Assembly: GCF_000756775.1 (NCBI RefSeq)
Contig: NZ_CCSF01000001.1
Coordinates: 124,001 to 188,000, forward strand
DNA from: Pseudomonas saudiphocaensis
Lineage (GTDB): Bacteria > Pseudomonadota > Gammaproteobacteria > Pseudomonadales > Pseudomonadaceae
Reading direction: 5' to 3'
DNA length: 64,000 nt
In this document: positions 54,619-63,619 of the stretch, one piece after another
How positions within the stretch are numbered: the first letter of the stretch is position 1
Layout of the letters: every line of letters starts with the position of its first letter
Notes under the pieces: generated by a model
Seen by the model: only the letters and a program-made list of their open reading frames with translations
What the model was told of the DNA's origin: nothing
Databases searched by the model: none
Program-made: the position numbers and the translations under genes

Positions 54619-56015
54619 GTGTGAAGATTTTGCTGGTCGAAGATGATCGCGCGCTACGCGAAGCCTTGAGCGATACCCTGGAGCTTGCAGGCTTCAGTTA
54701 CCAATCGGTGGATAGTGCGGAGTCAGCGGTGCTCGCGCTGCAGGCCGATACCTTCGGGTTGGTGATCAGCGACGTGAACATGCCGGGCATGGATGGGCAT
54801 GGGCTGCAGGTATTTATCCGCAAGCATTATCCTCAACTGCCGGTCCTGCTGATGACTGCTTATGGTGCGGTTGAGCGTGCCGTTGAGGCGATGCGTCAGG
54901 GGGCGGTGGATTACCTGCTCAAACCGTTCGAGCCCAAGGTCTTGCTGGAGCTGATTGCGCGGCACGCCTGTGGTCAGCCCGGCTCTGCGGATGAAGGTCC
55001 GATCGCCCAGGAGGCGGCCAGCAAGCAGCTGCTGGCACTGGCCGCGCGTGTGGCCCAAAGCGACTCGACAGTGCTGATTTCCGGTGAATCAGGTACAGGC
55101 AAGGAGGTGTTGGCGCGCTATATCCATCAGCAGTCACCGCGTGCCAACAAGCCCTTTGTGGCCATCAACTGCGCGGCGATTCCGGACAACATGCTGGAAG
55201 CCACTCTGTTCGGGCACGAAAAGGGCGCCTTTACCGGTGCCATCGCCAGCCAGCCGGGCAAGTTCGAGCTGGCCGAAGGCGGCACGTTGTTACTCGACGA
55301 GATTTCCGAAATGCCGCTGGCGTTGCAGGCCAAGCTGCTGCGCGTATTGCAGGAGCGCGAGGTGGAACGGGTCGGGGCGCGCAAGCCAGTGGTACTGGAT
55401 ATTCGTGTCATCGCCACCACCAACCGCGATCTGGCCGAGGAAGTACGCGCTGGGCGTTTTCGAGAGGATCTGTTCTATCGTGTCTCGGTCTTTCCGATGG
55501 CCTGGGCGCCTCTTCGACAGCGCCCGGCAGATATCCTGCCACTGGCCGAGCGGCTTCTGAGCAGTCATGCTGCAAAGATGCGCCAGCCGCTGCCCAGGCT
55601 TACCAGCGAGGCGCGCCAGTGCCTGCTGGCGTATGGCTGGCCGGGCAACGTCCGTGAGCTGGACAATGCCATCCAGAGGGCTTTGATCCTGCAGCAGGGC
55701 GGCAGCATTCGCCCGGAAGACCTTTGCCTGGATTCTCTGGCCGGAATGGCTACAGCGAGTCCTGCTGGCGTTTTGCAGGCTCAGCAGATGCCGTTGCCCG
55801 GCTCGCCGGTGCAGCCCGCTGACGGCGGCGGTGCTTTGGGTGATGATCTGCGGCGGCGCGAGTTCGAGCTGATTCTGGAGACCCTGCGTAGCGAACGTGG
55901 GCGGCGCAAGGAAACAGCCGACCGTCTGGGTATCAGCGCCCGCACCTTGCGCTACAAGCTTGCGCTGATGCGTGATGCAGGTATGGATATCGAGGCCATG
56001 CTGCAGGGCGACTGA
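54615..56015 (+). CDS. fleR: Sigma-54-dependent response regulator FleR
   Basis: From ATG 54615 (overlapping the fleS stop) a 466-residue protein: receiver domain with ILLVEDDRALREAL and phospho-acceptor in LVISDVNMPGMDGHG; AAA+ domain with [28 protein letters not shown] and LLLDEISEMPL; C-terminal Fis helix-turn-helix (RRKETADRLGISARTLRYKL). It activates class III flagellar genes (basal body and hook). Strong terminator downstream. Confidence 0.96.
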   Translation: MSVKILLVEDDRALREALSDTLELAGFSYQSVDSAESAVLALQADTFGLVISDVNMPGMDGHGLQVFIRKHYPQLPVLLMTAYGAVERAVEAMRQGAVDYLLKPFEPKVLLELIARHACGQPGSADEGPIAQEAASKQLLALAARVAQSDSTVLISGESGTGKEVLARYIHQQSPRANKPFVAINCAAIPDNMLEATLFGHEKGAFTGAIASQPGKFELAEGGTLLLDEISEMPLALQAKLLRVLQEREVERVGARKPVVLDIRVIATTNRDLAEEVRAGRFREDLFYRVSVFPMAWAPLRQRPADILPLAERLLSSHAAKMRQPLPRLTSEARQCLLAYGWPGNVRELDNAIQRALILQQGGSIRPEDLCLDSLAGMATASPAGVLQAQQMPLPGSPVQPADGGGALGDDLRRREFELILETLRSERGRRKETADRLGISARTLRYKLALMRDAGMDIEAMLQGD

Positions 56016-56053
56016 GAACCAGACGGGCGCTTGTGAAGCTGTTCACGCCCATG

Positions 56054-56086
56054 AAAAAGCCCAGCCGATTGGCTGGGCTTTTCTTT
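56054..56086. terminator. Rho-independent terminator after fleR
   Basis: AAAAGCCCAGCC pairs with GGCTGGGCTTTT around GATT, then CTTT. A-run on the left makes it usable from the htpX side too. Confidence 0.92.
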
Positions 56087-56100
56087 GCATCTTTGGATGT

Positions 56101-56976
56101 TTAGCCGCGACGCTGGCGAAGGGCTTCGATGCGGTCTTCGAGGGGCGGGTGGGTCATCAGCAGACCGGCCAGGCCGTTCTTCAGGCCGCCCTTGATACCA
56201 AAAGCGGTAAGGGTGTCGGGCATCTCCGAGGGCAGGCCCTGTTCGGCGCGCAGACGCTGCAATGCAGCGATCATGGCAGCGGTTCCGGCCAGCTGAGCGC
56301 CGGCCTCGTCGGCGCGAAATTCACGCTTGCGCGAGAACCACATGACCACAATGCTGGCGAGAATGCCCAGTACCAGTTCGGCAAAGATCGTCGCAACGAA
56401 ATAACCGATTCCATGACCGTCTTCGTTCTTCAGAATCGCCTTGTCGACGAAGTTGCCGAAGATGCGTGCGAAGAACATGACAAAGGTGTTCACCACGCCC
56501 TGAATTAGCGCCAGAGTGACCATATCGCCGTTGGCCACGTGGCCGATTTCATGGGCCAGTACGGCTCTTACTTCATCCGGTGAGAAACGCTCAAGCAGAC
56601 CTTGGCTGACGGCGACCAGGGCATCGTTCTTGTTCCATCCGGTGGCAAAGGCGTTGGCTTCGTGAGCGGGGAAGATGCCTACTTCCGGCATCTTGATGCC
56701 GGCATCACGGGACAGCTGTTCGACGGTTTGCAGCAGCCATTGTTCATGGCGGGTGCGTGGCTGGCTGATAATCTCGGTGCGAGTGCTCATCTTCGCCATC
56801 CATTTGGAGATGAATAGCGATACCAGTGCGCCAGCGAAGCCAAACACAGCGCAGAAGACCAACAGGCTGCCGTGATTCTGTCCGGTGAAGCGGTCCACCC
56901 CAAGCAGCTTCAGGGTGATGCCGGCGACGACCAGTACGGCAAGGTTAGTGGCCAGGAACAACAAAATGCGCATCAT
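56101..56976 (-). CDS. htpX: Membrane metalloprotease HtpX
   Basis: A 291-residue M48 zinc protease. Two N-terminal helices ([21 protein letters not shown], split by a short loop from [17 protein letters not shown]), the active site [13 protein letters not shown], two more hydrophobic segments, and ANAFATGWN. It degrades misfolded membrane proteins with FtsH. It converges with fleR at a shared terminator and lies downstream of alaA on the minus strand. Confidence 0.97.
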   Translation of the reverse strand: MMRILLFLATNLAVLVVAGITLKLLGVDRFTGQNHGSLLVFCAVFGFAGALVSLFISKWMAKMSTRTEIISQPRTRHEQWLLQTVEQLSRDAGIKMPEVGIFPAHEANAFATGWNKNDALVAVSQGLLERFSPDEVRAVLAHEIGHVANGDMVTLALIQGVVNTFVMFFARIFGNFVDKAILKNEDGHGIGYFVATIFAELVLGILASIVVMWFSRKREFRADEAGAQLAGTAAMIAALQRLRAEQGLPSEMPDTLTAFGIKGGLKNGLAGLLMTHPPLEDRIEALRQRRG

Positions 56977-57045
56977 GTTGCGGCGAACTCCAAGGGAAAC
57001 ATCAATAACGTAAGGCTATATAAGGTGCCGATCGGAGCTATTCAA

Positions 57046-57076
57046 CCAGGCGACTATTTCAAGCTATGTCGCCTGG
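57046..57076 (-). terminator. Stem-loop between alaA and htpX
   Basis: CCAGGCGAC (57046-57054) pairs with GTCGCCTGG (57068-57076). It follows the alaA stop on the minus strand and precedes htpX. No T-run, so Rho-independent termination is uncertain. Confidence 0.4.
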
Positions 57077-57104
57077 CTCTGCGATCTGCGGAAGACTGCT
57101 GCCG

Positions 57105-58316
57105 TTATTGGCTATAAGTGCGCAGGAAGTTTCCGATGCGTCCGATGGCCTGTTCCAGATCATCCACCCGAGGAAGGGTGACGACGCGGAAGTGGTCGGG
57201 CCAGGGCCAATTGAAGGCGGTCCCCTGAACGATCAGAAGCTTTTCCGACAGCAGCAGGTCGAGGACGAACTTCTCGTCGTTGTGGATCGGGCAGACCTTC
57301 GGGTCGATGCGCGGGAACGCATAGAGTGCACCCATGGGCTTCACGCAGCTGACCCCAGGAATGTCGTTGAGCAGCTCCCAGGTACGGTTGCGCTGTTCCA
57401 GCAGACGTCCCGGTGGCAGTACCAGATCGTTGATGCTCTGGTAGCCGCCGAGTGCGGTCTGGATTGCATGCTGAGCCGGCACGTTGGCGCACAGTCGCAT
57501 GTTGGCCAGGATATCCAGCCCTTCGATATAGCTCTTGGCTCTTTGCTTGGGCCCGGTGATGACTACCCAGCCGGAGCGGAAACCAGCGACCCGGTAGGAC
57601 TTGGAGAGCCCGTTGAAGGTCAGGCAGAGTACATCCGGCGCCAGGGAGGCGGTGCAGATGTGCACGGCATCGTCGTAGAGGATCTTGTCGTAGATCTCGT
57701 CGGAGAACAGCACCAGATTGTGCTGGCGAGCGAGCTCGACCATGCCTTCCAGTACTTCCTTGGAGTAGACGGCACCGGTGGGGTTGTTTGGATTGATCAG
57801 CACCAGAGCCTTGGTGTTTGGCGTGATCTTGGCCTTGATGTCATCCAGGTCCGGCCACCAGTTGGCCTGCTCGTCACACAGGTAGTGCACCGGCTTGCCG
57901 CCGGCCAGGCTCACCGCTGCGGTCCACAGGGGGTAGTCGGGGGCCGGAATCAGTACTTCGTCGCCATTGTTGAGCAACGCCTGCATGGACATGACGATCA
58001 GCTCGGATACGCCGTTACCGAGATAGATGTCCTCGATGGTCACGCCTTCTACCTGCTTCTGCTGGTAGTACTGCATGATGGCCTTGCGTGCGCTGAACAG
58101 GCCTTTCGAGTCGCTGTAGCCCTGGGCTGTTGGCAGGTTGCGGATCACGTCCTGGAGGATTTCTTCCGGTGCCTCGAAACCGAACGGCGCCGGGTTGCCG
58201 ATATTCAGCTTGAGGATGCGGTGGCCTTCCTCCTCCAGACGTTTGGCGTGCTTGAGCACTGGCCCGCGAATGTCATAGCAGACATTGGCGAGCTTGTTCG
58301 ATTTGCTGACCTGCAT
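57105..58316 (-). CDS. alaA: Alanine aminotransferase AlaA
   Basis: From ATG 58316 a 403-residue fold-type I aminotransferase; the frame continues upstream, but the family starts with MQVSKSNKLANVCYDIRGPV. Substrate and PLP motifs: LNIGNPAPFGFEAPEEIL, GNGVSELIVMSMQALL, INPNNPTGAVYSKEVL, SDEIYDKILYD, and the PLP lysine in FNGLSKSYRVAGFRSGW. It makes alanine from pyruvate and glutamate. Confidence 0.95.
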   Translation of the reverse strand: MQVSKSNKLANVCYDIRGPVLKHAKRLEEEGHRILKLNIGNPAPFGFEAPEEILQDVIRNLPTAQGYSDSKGLFSARKAIMQYYQQKQVEGVTIEDIYLGNGVSELIVMSMQALLNNGDEVLIPAPDYPLWTAAVSLAGGKPVHYLCDEQANWWPDLDDIKAKITPNTKALVLINPNNPTGAVYSKEVLEGMVELARQHNLVLFSDEIYDKILYDDAVHICTASLAPDVLCLTFNGLSKSYRVAGFRSGWVVITGPKQRAKSYIEGLDILANMRLCANVPAQHAIQTALGGYQSINDLVLPPGRLLEQRNRTWELLNDIPGVSCVKPMGALYAFPRIDPKVCPIHNDEKFVLDLLLSEKLLIVQGTAFNWPWPDHFRVVTLPRVDDLEQAIGRIGNFLRTYSQ

Positions 58317-58502
58317 GATCCTGAGTGTCCCAAAGTAAGGACGTGCCATGCCAGGAGGCTGGCAACGTTGACGTGAACCTGGCGCCTTGGCAGCCTGAAA
58401 TTCCACTGCCAGACTAGGCGTTTGAGAGCGTTGCATGATACGTGTGGCCTGATCACGGGAAAAGGTACAGATCGGCCTTTTTTGAATTCATGAGGTGTAC
58501 CC

Positions 58503-58901
58503 ATGGAAAAGCTTGAAAAACCCCTGGAAACCTGGCGTGCAGAGCTTACGGAGGAGCAGTTTCAAGTATGCCGACTGGGTGCCACCGAGCGTCCGTTTAC
58601 TGGCAAATACAACGACACATCAGCACCGGGTCTTTACCACTGCGTCTGCTGTGATGCGCCATTGTTCGATTCTGCTACCAAGTTCGATGCCGGCTGTGGC
58701 TGGCCGAGCTATTTTCAGCCAGTGAGTGAAAGCGCCATTACCAACGTCGACGATTTCAGTCACGGCATGCACCGTATCGAAGTCAAGTGCTCTCGCTGTG
58801 ATGCGCATCTGGGACATGTCTTTCCCGATGGCCCGGCACCGACGGGCTTGCGCTACTGTATCAATTCGGCGTCCCTAAATCACAAGCCGCACGATCTCTG
58901 A
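58503..58901 (+). CDS. msrB: Peptide methionine (R)-S-oxide reductase MsrB
   Basis: A 132-residue protein. Zinc-binding CxxC pairs in [11 protein letters not shown] and [15 protein letters not shown], substrate pocket [11 protein letters not shown], and the catalytic cysteine in RYCINSASL. It repairs oxidised methionine in proteins. A glutathione peroxidase gene follows, making a small oxidative-repair pair. GAGGTG ribosome site. Divergent from alaA across 186 bases in which I identified no operator. Confidence 0.97.
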   Translation: MEKLEKPLETWRAELTEEQFQVCRLGATERPFTGKYNDTSAPGLYHCVCCDAPLFDSATKFDAGCGWPSYFQPVSESAITNVDDFSHGMHRIEVKCSRCDAHLGHVFPDGPAPTGLRYCINSASLNHKPHDL

Positions 58902-58932
58902 GCGGCCTGCACGAATCGATGGAGCATCACCG

Positions 58933-59415
58933 ATGCGCGATCCGCTGTTTGATATTGCCTGCCTGACCATTGATGGCCAGCAGAAGACCCTTGCCGACTA
59001 CGATGCCAAGGTGCTGTTGGTGGTCAATACGGCCAGCCAGTGCGGCTTTACTCCGCAATACAAGGGGCTGGAGGCGCTCTGGCAGCGCTATGGCGAACGC
59101 GGTTTGGTGGTGCTGGGCTTCCCCTGCGACCAGTTTGGCAGGCAAGAACCTGGTGACGAAGAGCAGATTGCTGCTTTTTGCGAGCGCAACTATGGCGTTA
59201 GCTTTCCATTATTCGCCAAGGTTCAGGTCAACGGCAGTGATGCTCATCCACTATTCGTGCAACTGAAGAAGCGCGCGCCGGGGCTGCTGGGCAGCAAGGC
59301 GATCAAGTGGAACTTCACCAAGTTTCTGATCGCCGATGAAGGGCGTCATGTCGAGCGCTTTGCTTCGCGTACGACGCCCGAAGCGCTGGTGGAATCTATC
59401 GAAGCCCTGATCTAG
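58933..59415 (+). CDS. Glutathione peroxidase family protein
   Basis: A 160-residue thioredoxin-fold peroxidase. Active-site Cys in VVNTASQCGFTPQYKGLE, Gln/Trp tetrad parts in GFPCDQFGRQEPG and IKWNFTKFLI. A second cysteine (CDQF) is in the position used by thioredoxin-dependent members, so it may be thioredoxin-linked. No signal peptide. Thirty-one bases after msrB. Confidence 0.94.
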   Translation: MRDPLFDIACLTIDGQQKTLADYDAKVLLVVNTASQCGFTPQYKGLEALWQRYGERGLVVLGFPCDQFGRQEPGDEEQIAAFCERNYGVSFPLFAKVQVNGSDAHPLFVQLKKRAPGLLGSKAIKWNFTKFLIADEGRHVERFASRTTPEALVESIEALI

Positions 59416-59506
59416 TCGCGTCCGTTCCGTTAATTGTCTCGCGTTCGAGGCGCCTCGCTCGGGGTTTATCCGTGCCCGTCTGTAGTCGAATTTTTTGGAG
59501 TATTGA

Positions 59507-60391
59507 ATGGATGCTGAGTTGAAGGCTTTTTTGCAGCGTGCCGAAATGCTGATGGCCCGCCTGGAGCCGTTGTTGCCCGCCTTGCGTTCACCGGTGAACT
59601 GGGAGCAAAGCGTGGCCGCCCGCTGGCATCGGGAGGGGCAGGGCGGTTACCTGCAGCCGCTGGAAGTAACGCTGGATCTGGGGCTGGACGATCTGATCGG
59701 CATTGATCGACAGCGTGAGCTTCTGTCGAGTAACACGCGGCAATTCGTATCCGGACTGCCGGCCAATCACGTACTGCTCTGGGGAGCCCGGGGAACCGGC
59801 AAGTCGTCATTGATCCGTGCCTTGCTGGCCGAGCATGCGTCGGCTGGTCTGCGTCTGATCGAAATCGAACGCGATCATCTGGCCGATTTGCCGAAAGTGG
59901 TCGAGTTGCTTGCGGGGCAGGCGCACTGCTTTATTGTGTTCTGTGACGATCTGTCGTTCGAGGCAGGAGAGGGCGATTACCGGGTGCTGAAGAGCGTACT
60001 GGATGGTTCCCTGGAACGAGCGCCTGAAAACGTGCTGCTATACGCAACCTCCAATCGCCGGCACCTGGTGCCGGAACGTCAGAGCGATAACGAAAACTGG
60101 CAAATGATTGATGGCGAGTTGCATCCCAACGAGGCGGTGGAGGACAAGATTGCTCTGTCCGACCGTTTCGGGCTTTGGCTTTCGTTCTATCCCTTCAGCC
60201 AGGAGCATTATCTGGATGTGGTGCGTCACTGGATCGATTCACTGGCCGCACAGGCAGGTCTCGATTGGCAGTGGAGTGAAACGCTGGAGAAGGAGGCCGT
60301 CCGTTGGGCTACCGCGCGCGGCAACCGCAACGGACGCTGTGCCTACCAGTTTGCCCGGCAGTGGGTAGGCGTTCACCTATTGTCGAATTAG
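59507..60391 (+). CDS. DUF815 AAA+-type ATPase
   Basis: A 294-residue protein with Walker A LLWGARGTGKSSLIRALLAE, Walker B-like CFIVFCDDLSFE, ALENVLLYATSNRRHLVPE-type sensor region and a C-terminal lid (WATARGNRNGRCAYQFARQW). This matches DUF815, widespread ATPases of unknown substrate. Cytosolic. It converges with the GST gene, overlapping it by four bases at the stops. Confidence 0.9.
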   Translation: MDAELKAFLQRAEMLMARLEPLLPALRSPVNWEQSVAARWHREGQGGYLQPLEVTLDLGLDDLIGIDRQRELLSSNTRQFVSGLPANHVLLWGARGTGKSSLIRALLAEHASAGLRLIEIERDHLADLPKVVELLAGQAHCFIVFCDDLSFEAGEGDYRVLKSVLDGSLERAPENVLLYATSNRRHLVPERQSDNENWQMIDGELHPNEAVEDKIALSDRFGLWLSFYPFSQEHYLDVVRHWIDSLAAQAGLDWQWSETLEKEAVRWATARGNRNGRCAYQFARQWVGVHLLSN

Positions 60392-61068
60392 CCTTGTAAC
60401 GCTCGCTTGCCCATCTCGATGAGCTTGGCGTTCATGCGTTGTTCAACCGGCATCAGGCTGGTAACCGAGGCGAGCGCCTTCATGCGGGTGAAGTGCGCTG
60501 CCAGGGCTGGCCAGCGGTTCGCGTCGATTTTTTCTCCACCGTGTTCCAGGTTGATCAGTTGGCAAGCAATGGCGATATCCGCCATAGAGAGTTGTAAGCC
60601 AACGAAATACTCGTTCTGACCCAGCTGACGCTCAAGATAATCAAAGTGCCGGGGCAGCTTCTCCTGCAGCGCTGCCTGCACGCTTTCTTCGTCGCAGGGT
60701 TTGCCGGTGCTCGGCTTGAGAATGCGATTGCGGAAGACGCCGAAGGTCGTCAAAGGTGCGAGTTCGTAGTCGGCGTATTTCTCCAGCCAGCGAATCTGCG
60801 CACGTTGTGCCGCATCGCTGCCGTACAGGCGAACGGTTTCTGGATAGGCCTCTTCGAGGTACTGGCAGATCACGCTGGAGTCGGCGAGGCTGAGTTCGCC
60901 ATCCTTGAGCGCCGGAATGCGCCCCAGTGGATTAAGTTGCAGATACCACTCAGGTGGCGTGAATGGCATGACTACTTCGAACTGATAATCCAGTGCCTTT
61001 TCGAGCAGGCAGAGGTTGGCTTTGCGGACGAAGGGTGACAGCTGAGCGCCGTACAGGGTCAGGGACAT
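60388..61068 (-). CDS. Glutathione S-transferase family protein
   Basis: A 226-residue protein. N-terminal thioredoxin fold with LYGAQLSPFVRKANLCLLEK, LNPLGRIPALKDGELSLADS (glutathione-binding cis-Pro region and SNAIL-like loop LADSSVICQYLEE). C-terminal helical domain with NEYFVGLQLSMADIAIACQL. It belongs to the broad bacterial GST group; substrate unknown. Confidence 0.93.
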   Translation of the reverse strand: MSLTLYGAQLSPFVRKANLCLLEKALDYQFEVVMPFTPPEWYLQLNPLGRIPALKDGELSLADSSVICQYLEEAYPETVRLYGSDAAQRAQIRWLEKYADYELAPLTTFGVFRNRILKPSTGKPCDEESVQAALQEKLPRHFDYLERQLGQNEYFVGLQLSMADIAIACQLINLEHGGEKIDANRWPALAAHFTRMKALASVTSLMPVEQRMNAKLIEMGKRALQG

Positions 61069-61087
61069 GCGGGTTCTCCAGGGTGAC

Positions 61088-61855
61088 TCAATAGATATTG
61101 TTTTTCTTCCAGTCGTCTTCGCTCTCGAGGTCTTTCAATCCCTCGGTCAGTTCGCTGGTTTCTTCCAGGCGGGGTTTTTGTTGTGTCTGTTCTAGATGGC
61201 TGGCGTGGGCGAAGTGGGCTTCGAGCTGCTTGAGTTGTGCTTGAAAGCTGGCCTTGTCGGGCTGTTTGCGCACGTGCTGGATACCGCGCTCAAAAGCCAG
61301 GCGCGCCTTGTGAGCATTGCCCTGCTGCAACGCTTGCTTGCCGAGATTGTTGAAGTATTCGATATGCAATATCACCATCATGCGCCGAACCTCACCAACC
61401 CAGCGCTTGGCGGCAGCAGTATCCAGCTGGCCCTGCTTGTTGCCCCAGACCACCTGGGCGTGTAGGTCCTCCAGCAAGAGGCGAACGGCTTTGGCCTGGG
61501 CTTCGGTAAGAACTTTCACTGGGGCGTTCGTTACCGGAATCGCCTCGCCCATGGCGGCAGCGTTTCGCAGCAATTCGACGCGGCTGGCGAGGTCCTGGTT
61601 TTTCTTATCCAGAGTCATCAGTCGCTCGCCTGCGTGGAGTTCAAGCTGGGTCAGCATCAGTTTGAGGGCGGGGGTAATCAGCTGGCCCGGAAAGGAGTCC
61701 GACAGATCAGAGCAACGTCGCATGCGATTGCTGAGCTCTGCCTTGGCACGTGCTTTTTCCAGATTGTTCTTTTCCACGAGCTGGTTGATAAAGCCAATCA
61801 GGATCAAGATGAACAGGCCAGCGAGGACCAATCCTGCAATCAGAGCCGGAGACAC
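61088..61855 (-). CDS. Hypothetical membrane-anchored coiled-coil protein
   Basis: I start at GTG 61855, preceded by AGAGGTG at good distance, giving 255 residues; the open frame reaches 62035 but crosses the tRNA promoter. One N-terminal transmembrane helix (LIAGLVLAGLFILILIGFIN), then a mostly helical cytoplasmic body with basic coiled coils (RARAKAELSNRMRRC-like region, QALQQGNAHKARLAFERGIQ) and an acidic C-terminus. I do not recognise the family. The middle has a TPR-like pair of helices. Confidence 0.7.
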   Translation of the reverse strand: MSPALIAGLVLAGLFILILIGFINQLVEKNNLEKARAKAELSNRMRRCSDLSDSFPGQLITPALKLMLTQLELHAGERLMTLDKKNQDLASRVELLRNAAAMGEAIPVTNAPVKVLTEAQAKAVRLLLEDLHAQVVWGNKQGQLDTAAAKRWVGEVRRMMVILHIEYFNNLGKQALQQGNAHKARLAFERGIQHVRKQPDKASFQAQLKQLEAHFAHASHLEQTQQKPRLEETSELTEGLKDLESEDDWKKNNIY

Positions 61856-61967
61856 TATGCACACCTCTATCGACGGTGGTTTTCTCTGAGTGTAGTGGGT
61901 TGGGTGGCAAGCTGATAGCACGATGTAGGTTGTAGAAGTCCTTGATTGAAAAAGTTTTATTTGGCGC

Positions 61968-61996
61968 TTGACGACCTTGCCGCTCCTCCCTAGAAT
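61968..61996 (+). promoter_or_regulatory. tRNA cluster promoter
   Basis: TTGACG (61968-61973), 17 bases, TAGAAT (61991-61996), followed by a GC-rich GCGCGCC, as in stringently controlled stable-RNA promoters. About 60 bases before tRNA-Glu. Confidence 0.85.
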
Positions 61997-62061
61997 GCGC
62001 GCCACTTGCAGCGAGAAGCACAGCGAAAGTTGCAAGCCGGAAAGAAGTAGATCCGGGCAGC

Positions 62062-62137
62062 GTCCCCTTCGTCTAGTGGCCTAGGACACCGCCCTTTCAC
62101 GGCGGTAACAGGGGTTCGAGTCCCCTAGGGGACGCCA
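62062..62137 (+). tRNA. tRNA-Glu (anticodon TTC)
   Basis: A 76-base gene: acceptor GTCCCCT pairs with AGGGGAC, anticodon arm CCGCC-CTTTCAC-GGCGG with TTC, T arm with GGTTCGAGTCC, encoded CCA. Confidence 0.97.
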
Positions 62138-62154
62138 TTTTTGGTAAAAGTTAC

Positions 62155-62230
<76 letters not shown>

Positions 62231-62244
62231 GTTTGTAAAGATTG

Positions 62245-62274
62245 CGCCGCATCAATCTGCGGCGTTTTCGTTTT
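62245..62274 (+). terminator. Hairpin with T-run between tRNA-Gly and tRNA-Cys
   Basis: CGCCGC (62245-62250) pairs with GCGGCG (62259-62264), then TTTTCGTTTT. It could partly terminate, or act as a processing site, since tRNA-Cys follows 12 bases later. Confidence 0.5.
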
Positions 62275-62276
62275 GA

Positions 62277-62350
62277 GGCCGGTTGGCAGAGTGGTTATGC
62301 AGCGGATTGCAAATCCGTGTACGCCGGTTCGATTCCGACATCGGCCTCCA
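62277..62350 (+). tRNA. tRNA-Cys (anticodon GCA)
   Basis: A 74-base gene: acceptor GGCCGGT with ATCGGCC, anticodon stem CGGAT-TGCAA-ATCCG with GCA, T loop GGTTCGATTCC, encoded CCA. Confidence 0.96.
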
Positions 62351-62354
62351 TATT

Positions 62355-62392
62355 AAAAGCCCTGCAAGTTAACGCTTGCGGGGCTTTTTTTT
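62355..62392 (+). terminator. Rho-independent terminator after tRNA-Cys
   Basis: AAAAGCCCTGCAAG pairs with CTTGCGGGGCTTTT around TTAACG (one G-T pair), then more T. Confidence 0.92.
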
Positions 62393-62430
62393 GGAGTATG
62401 GCTTATTGGCAGCAGGTTCAATCGCTAGCC

Positions 62431-62459
62431 TTGCGCGGGCGCAGGTGGCTGGTTATAGT
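62431..62459 (+). promoter_or_regulatory. Promoter for tRNA-Leu
   Basis: TTGCGC (62431-62436), 17 bases, TATAGT (62454-62459), followed by GC-rich CCTGCGCCGCC. It lies after the tRNA-Cys terminator, so tRNA-Leu is a separate unit. Confidence 0.65.
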
Positions 62460-62519
62460 CCTGCGCCGCCAATGCGGCATTGTTACCGGCAGGTGGTAGT
62501 AGCGCTTGCTTATTCTTCG

Positions 62520-62606
62520 GCCCGGATGGCGAAACTGGTATACGCAAGGGATTTAAAATCCCTCATCCGAAAGGGTATGCGGGTTCGATTCCCGCTCCGG
62601 GCACCA
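62520..62606 (+). tRNA. tRNA-Leu (anticodon TAA)
   Basis: An 87-base gene with a long variable arm (CTCATCCGAAAGGGTATG region), acceptor GCCCGGA with TCCGGGC, anticodon stem AGGGAT-TTAAA-ATCCCT with TAA, encoded CCA. Confidence 0.96.
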
Positions 62607-62622
62607 ACACTTCAGGTTCTTC

Positions 62623-63537
62623 TCAGGCTCGTCGATAGGTCAGCAGCACAATCCCTGCAACCACGACTGCGCCACCGAGAATCTGTATCGCGGACAGCAT
62701 CTGTCCCAGCACCAGCCAACCCATCACCAGGGTAGCCAGCGGCTCGATGTTCATCACCGGCGCATTGCGTGGCATGTCCAGCCGCGGGATGGAGATGAAC
62801 AGTGTGATGAAGCCAGTGCCATAGAGCACCATCAGGATCAGTAGAGCGAGCCAGCCGCTGGCTGTGGCCGGTGTGTTCAGTGCGCCGGGTAGGGCATCGC
62901 TGGCGCCTGCAATTGCCGCGCTGCAGAACACGACCAGCATGGTCAGCATGCTGCGTACCGAGCCGCGTACCTGGGACAGCTTGTGGTCAGTGACCCAGAG
63001 CGCGCTGGCGAAAGCGCAGGCGGCGCCGAAGGCCAGCGCCACACCGGCAATCCACTGGGTGTCCAAGTTTGCACCGCCTCGCAGCAAGCCTGGAATATCG
63101 AGCACCAACAGCAATCCGATCAGTATCACCCCCATGAGGGCAGCGTTGCGCGCGGTAGGCCTCGGTCCGCCCAGGCCCCAGGTCAGCAGCGCCAGAATGA
63201 TGGGGAAGATATTGGCCACCAGCAGCGCCAGCGCCACGGGAATCCGCGCCACGGCGGAATACAAAAACAGACTTTGGGTGGCGATAAGCAGGCCAAGCAG
63301 AAGCTGCCAGCGTACGCTCGCCGTGGGTAATCGGATCGTCTGGCGTTGCCAGATCACGAGCCCCGTCAGAGCCAGCAGGGTGCCGCCGGAGCGCGTCAGA
63401 ATGGCCAGTAGCACGCCGGCGCCATCATCGAAGGCGACACGGGCGGCGATATGATTGCCGGCGAACGCACAACCCAGGCACAGCAGTATCAATACGGCGA
63501 TGTGGCGGGCAAACGGGGCTGAACTGACGGGCGACAT
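62623..63537 (-). CDS. EamA/DMT-family exporter
   Basis: From ATG 63537 a 304-residue membrane protein with ten predicted helices in two EamA repeats (FAGNHIAARVAFDDGAG, ARIPVALALLVANIFPIILA; second half NEPLATLVMGWLVLGQ-like IEPLATLVMGWLVLGQML). The frame is open further upstream but without membrane-like sequence. Such carriers export amino acids or other metabolites; substrate unknown. Converges with tRNA-Leu. Confidence 0.9.
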   Translation of the reverse strand: MSPVSSAPFARHIAVLILLCLGCAFAGNHIAARVAFDDGAGVLLAILTRSGGTLLALTGLVIWQRQTIRLPTASVRWQLLLGLLIATQSLFLYSAVARIPVALALLVANIFPIILALLTWGLGGPRPTARNAALMGVILIGLLLVLDIPGLLRGGANLDTQWIAGVALAFGAACAFASALWVTDHKLSQVRGSVRSMLTMLVVFCSAAIAGASDALPGALNTPATASGWLALLILMVLYGTGFITLFISIPRLDMPRNAPVMNIEPLATLVMGWLVLGQMLSAIQILGGAVVVAGIVLLTYRRA

Positions 63538-63619
63538 GAACGCTTCTCGGGGAACGAAAACGGGGCAGGATACGAAATCCTGCCCCGTTCGTCTTTTGCG
63601 TCTGTGCTTTTCGGCCGGC

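Noticed and set aside
57025-57063. CTTGAAA on the minus strand as a sigma-32 -35 for htpX
   Set aside because: No CCCCAT-like -10 lies at 13-15 bases; the hexamer falls in the loop of the stem at 57046-57076.
58317-58502. Inverted repeats in the alaA-msrB gap as an oxidative-stress operator
   Set aside because: Only short, imperfect CCAGG/CCTGG matches; nothing resembling an OxyR or other known site.
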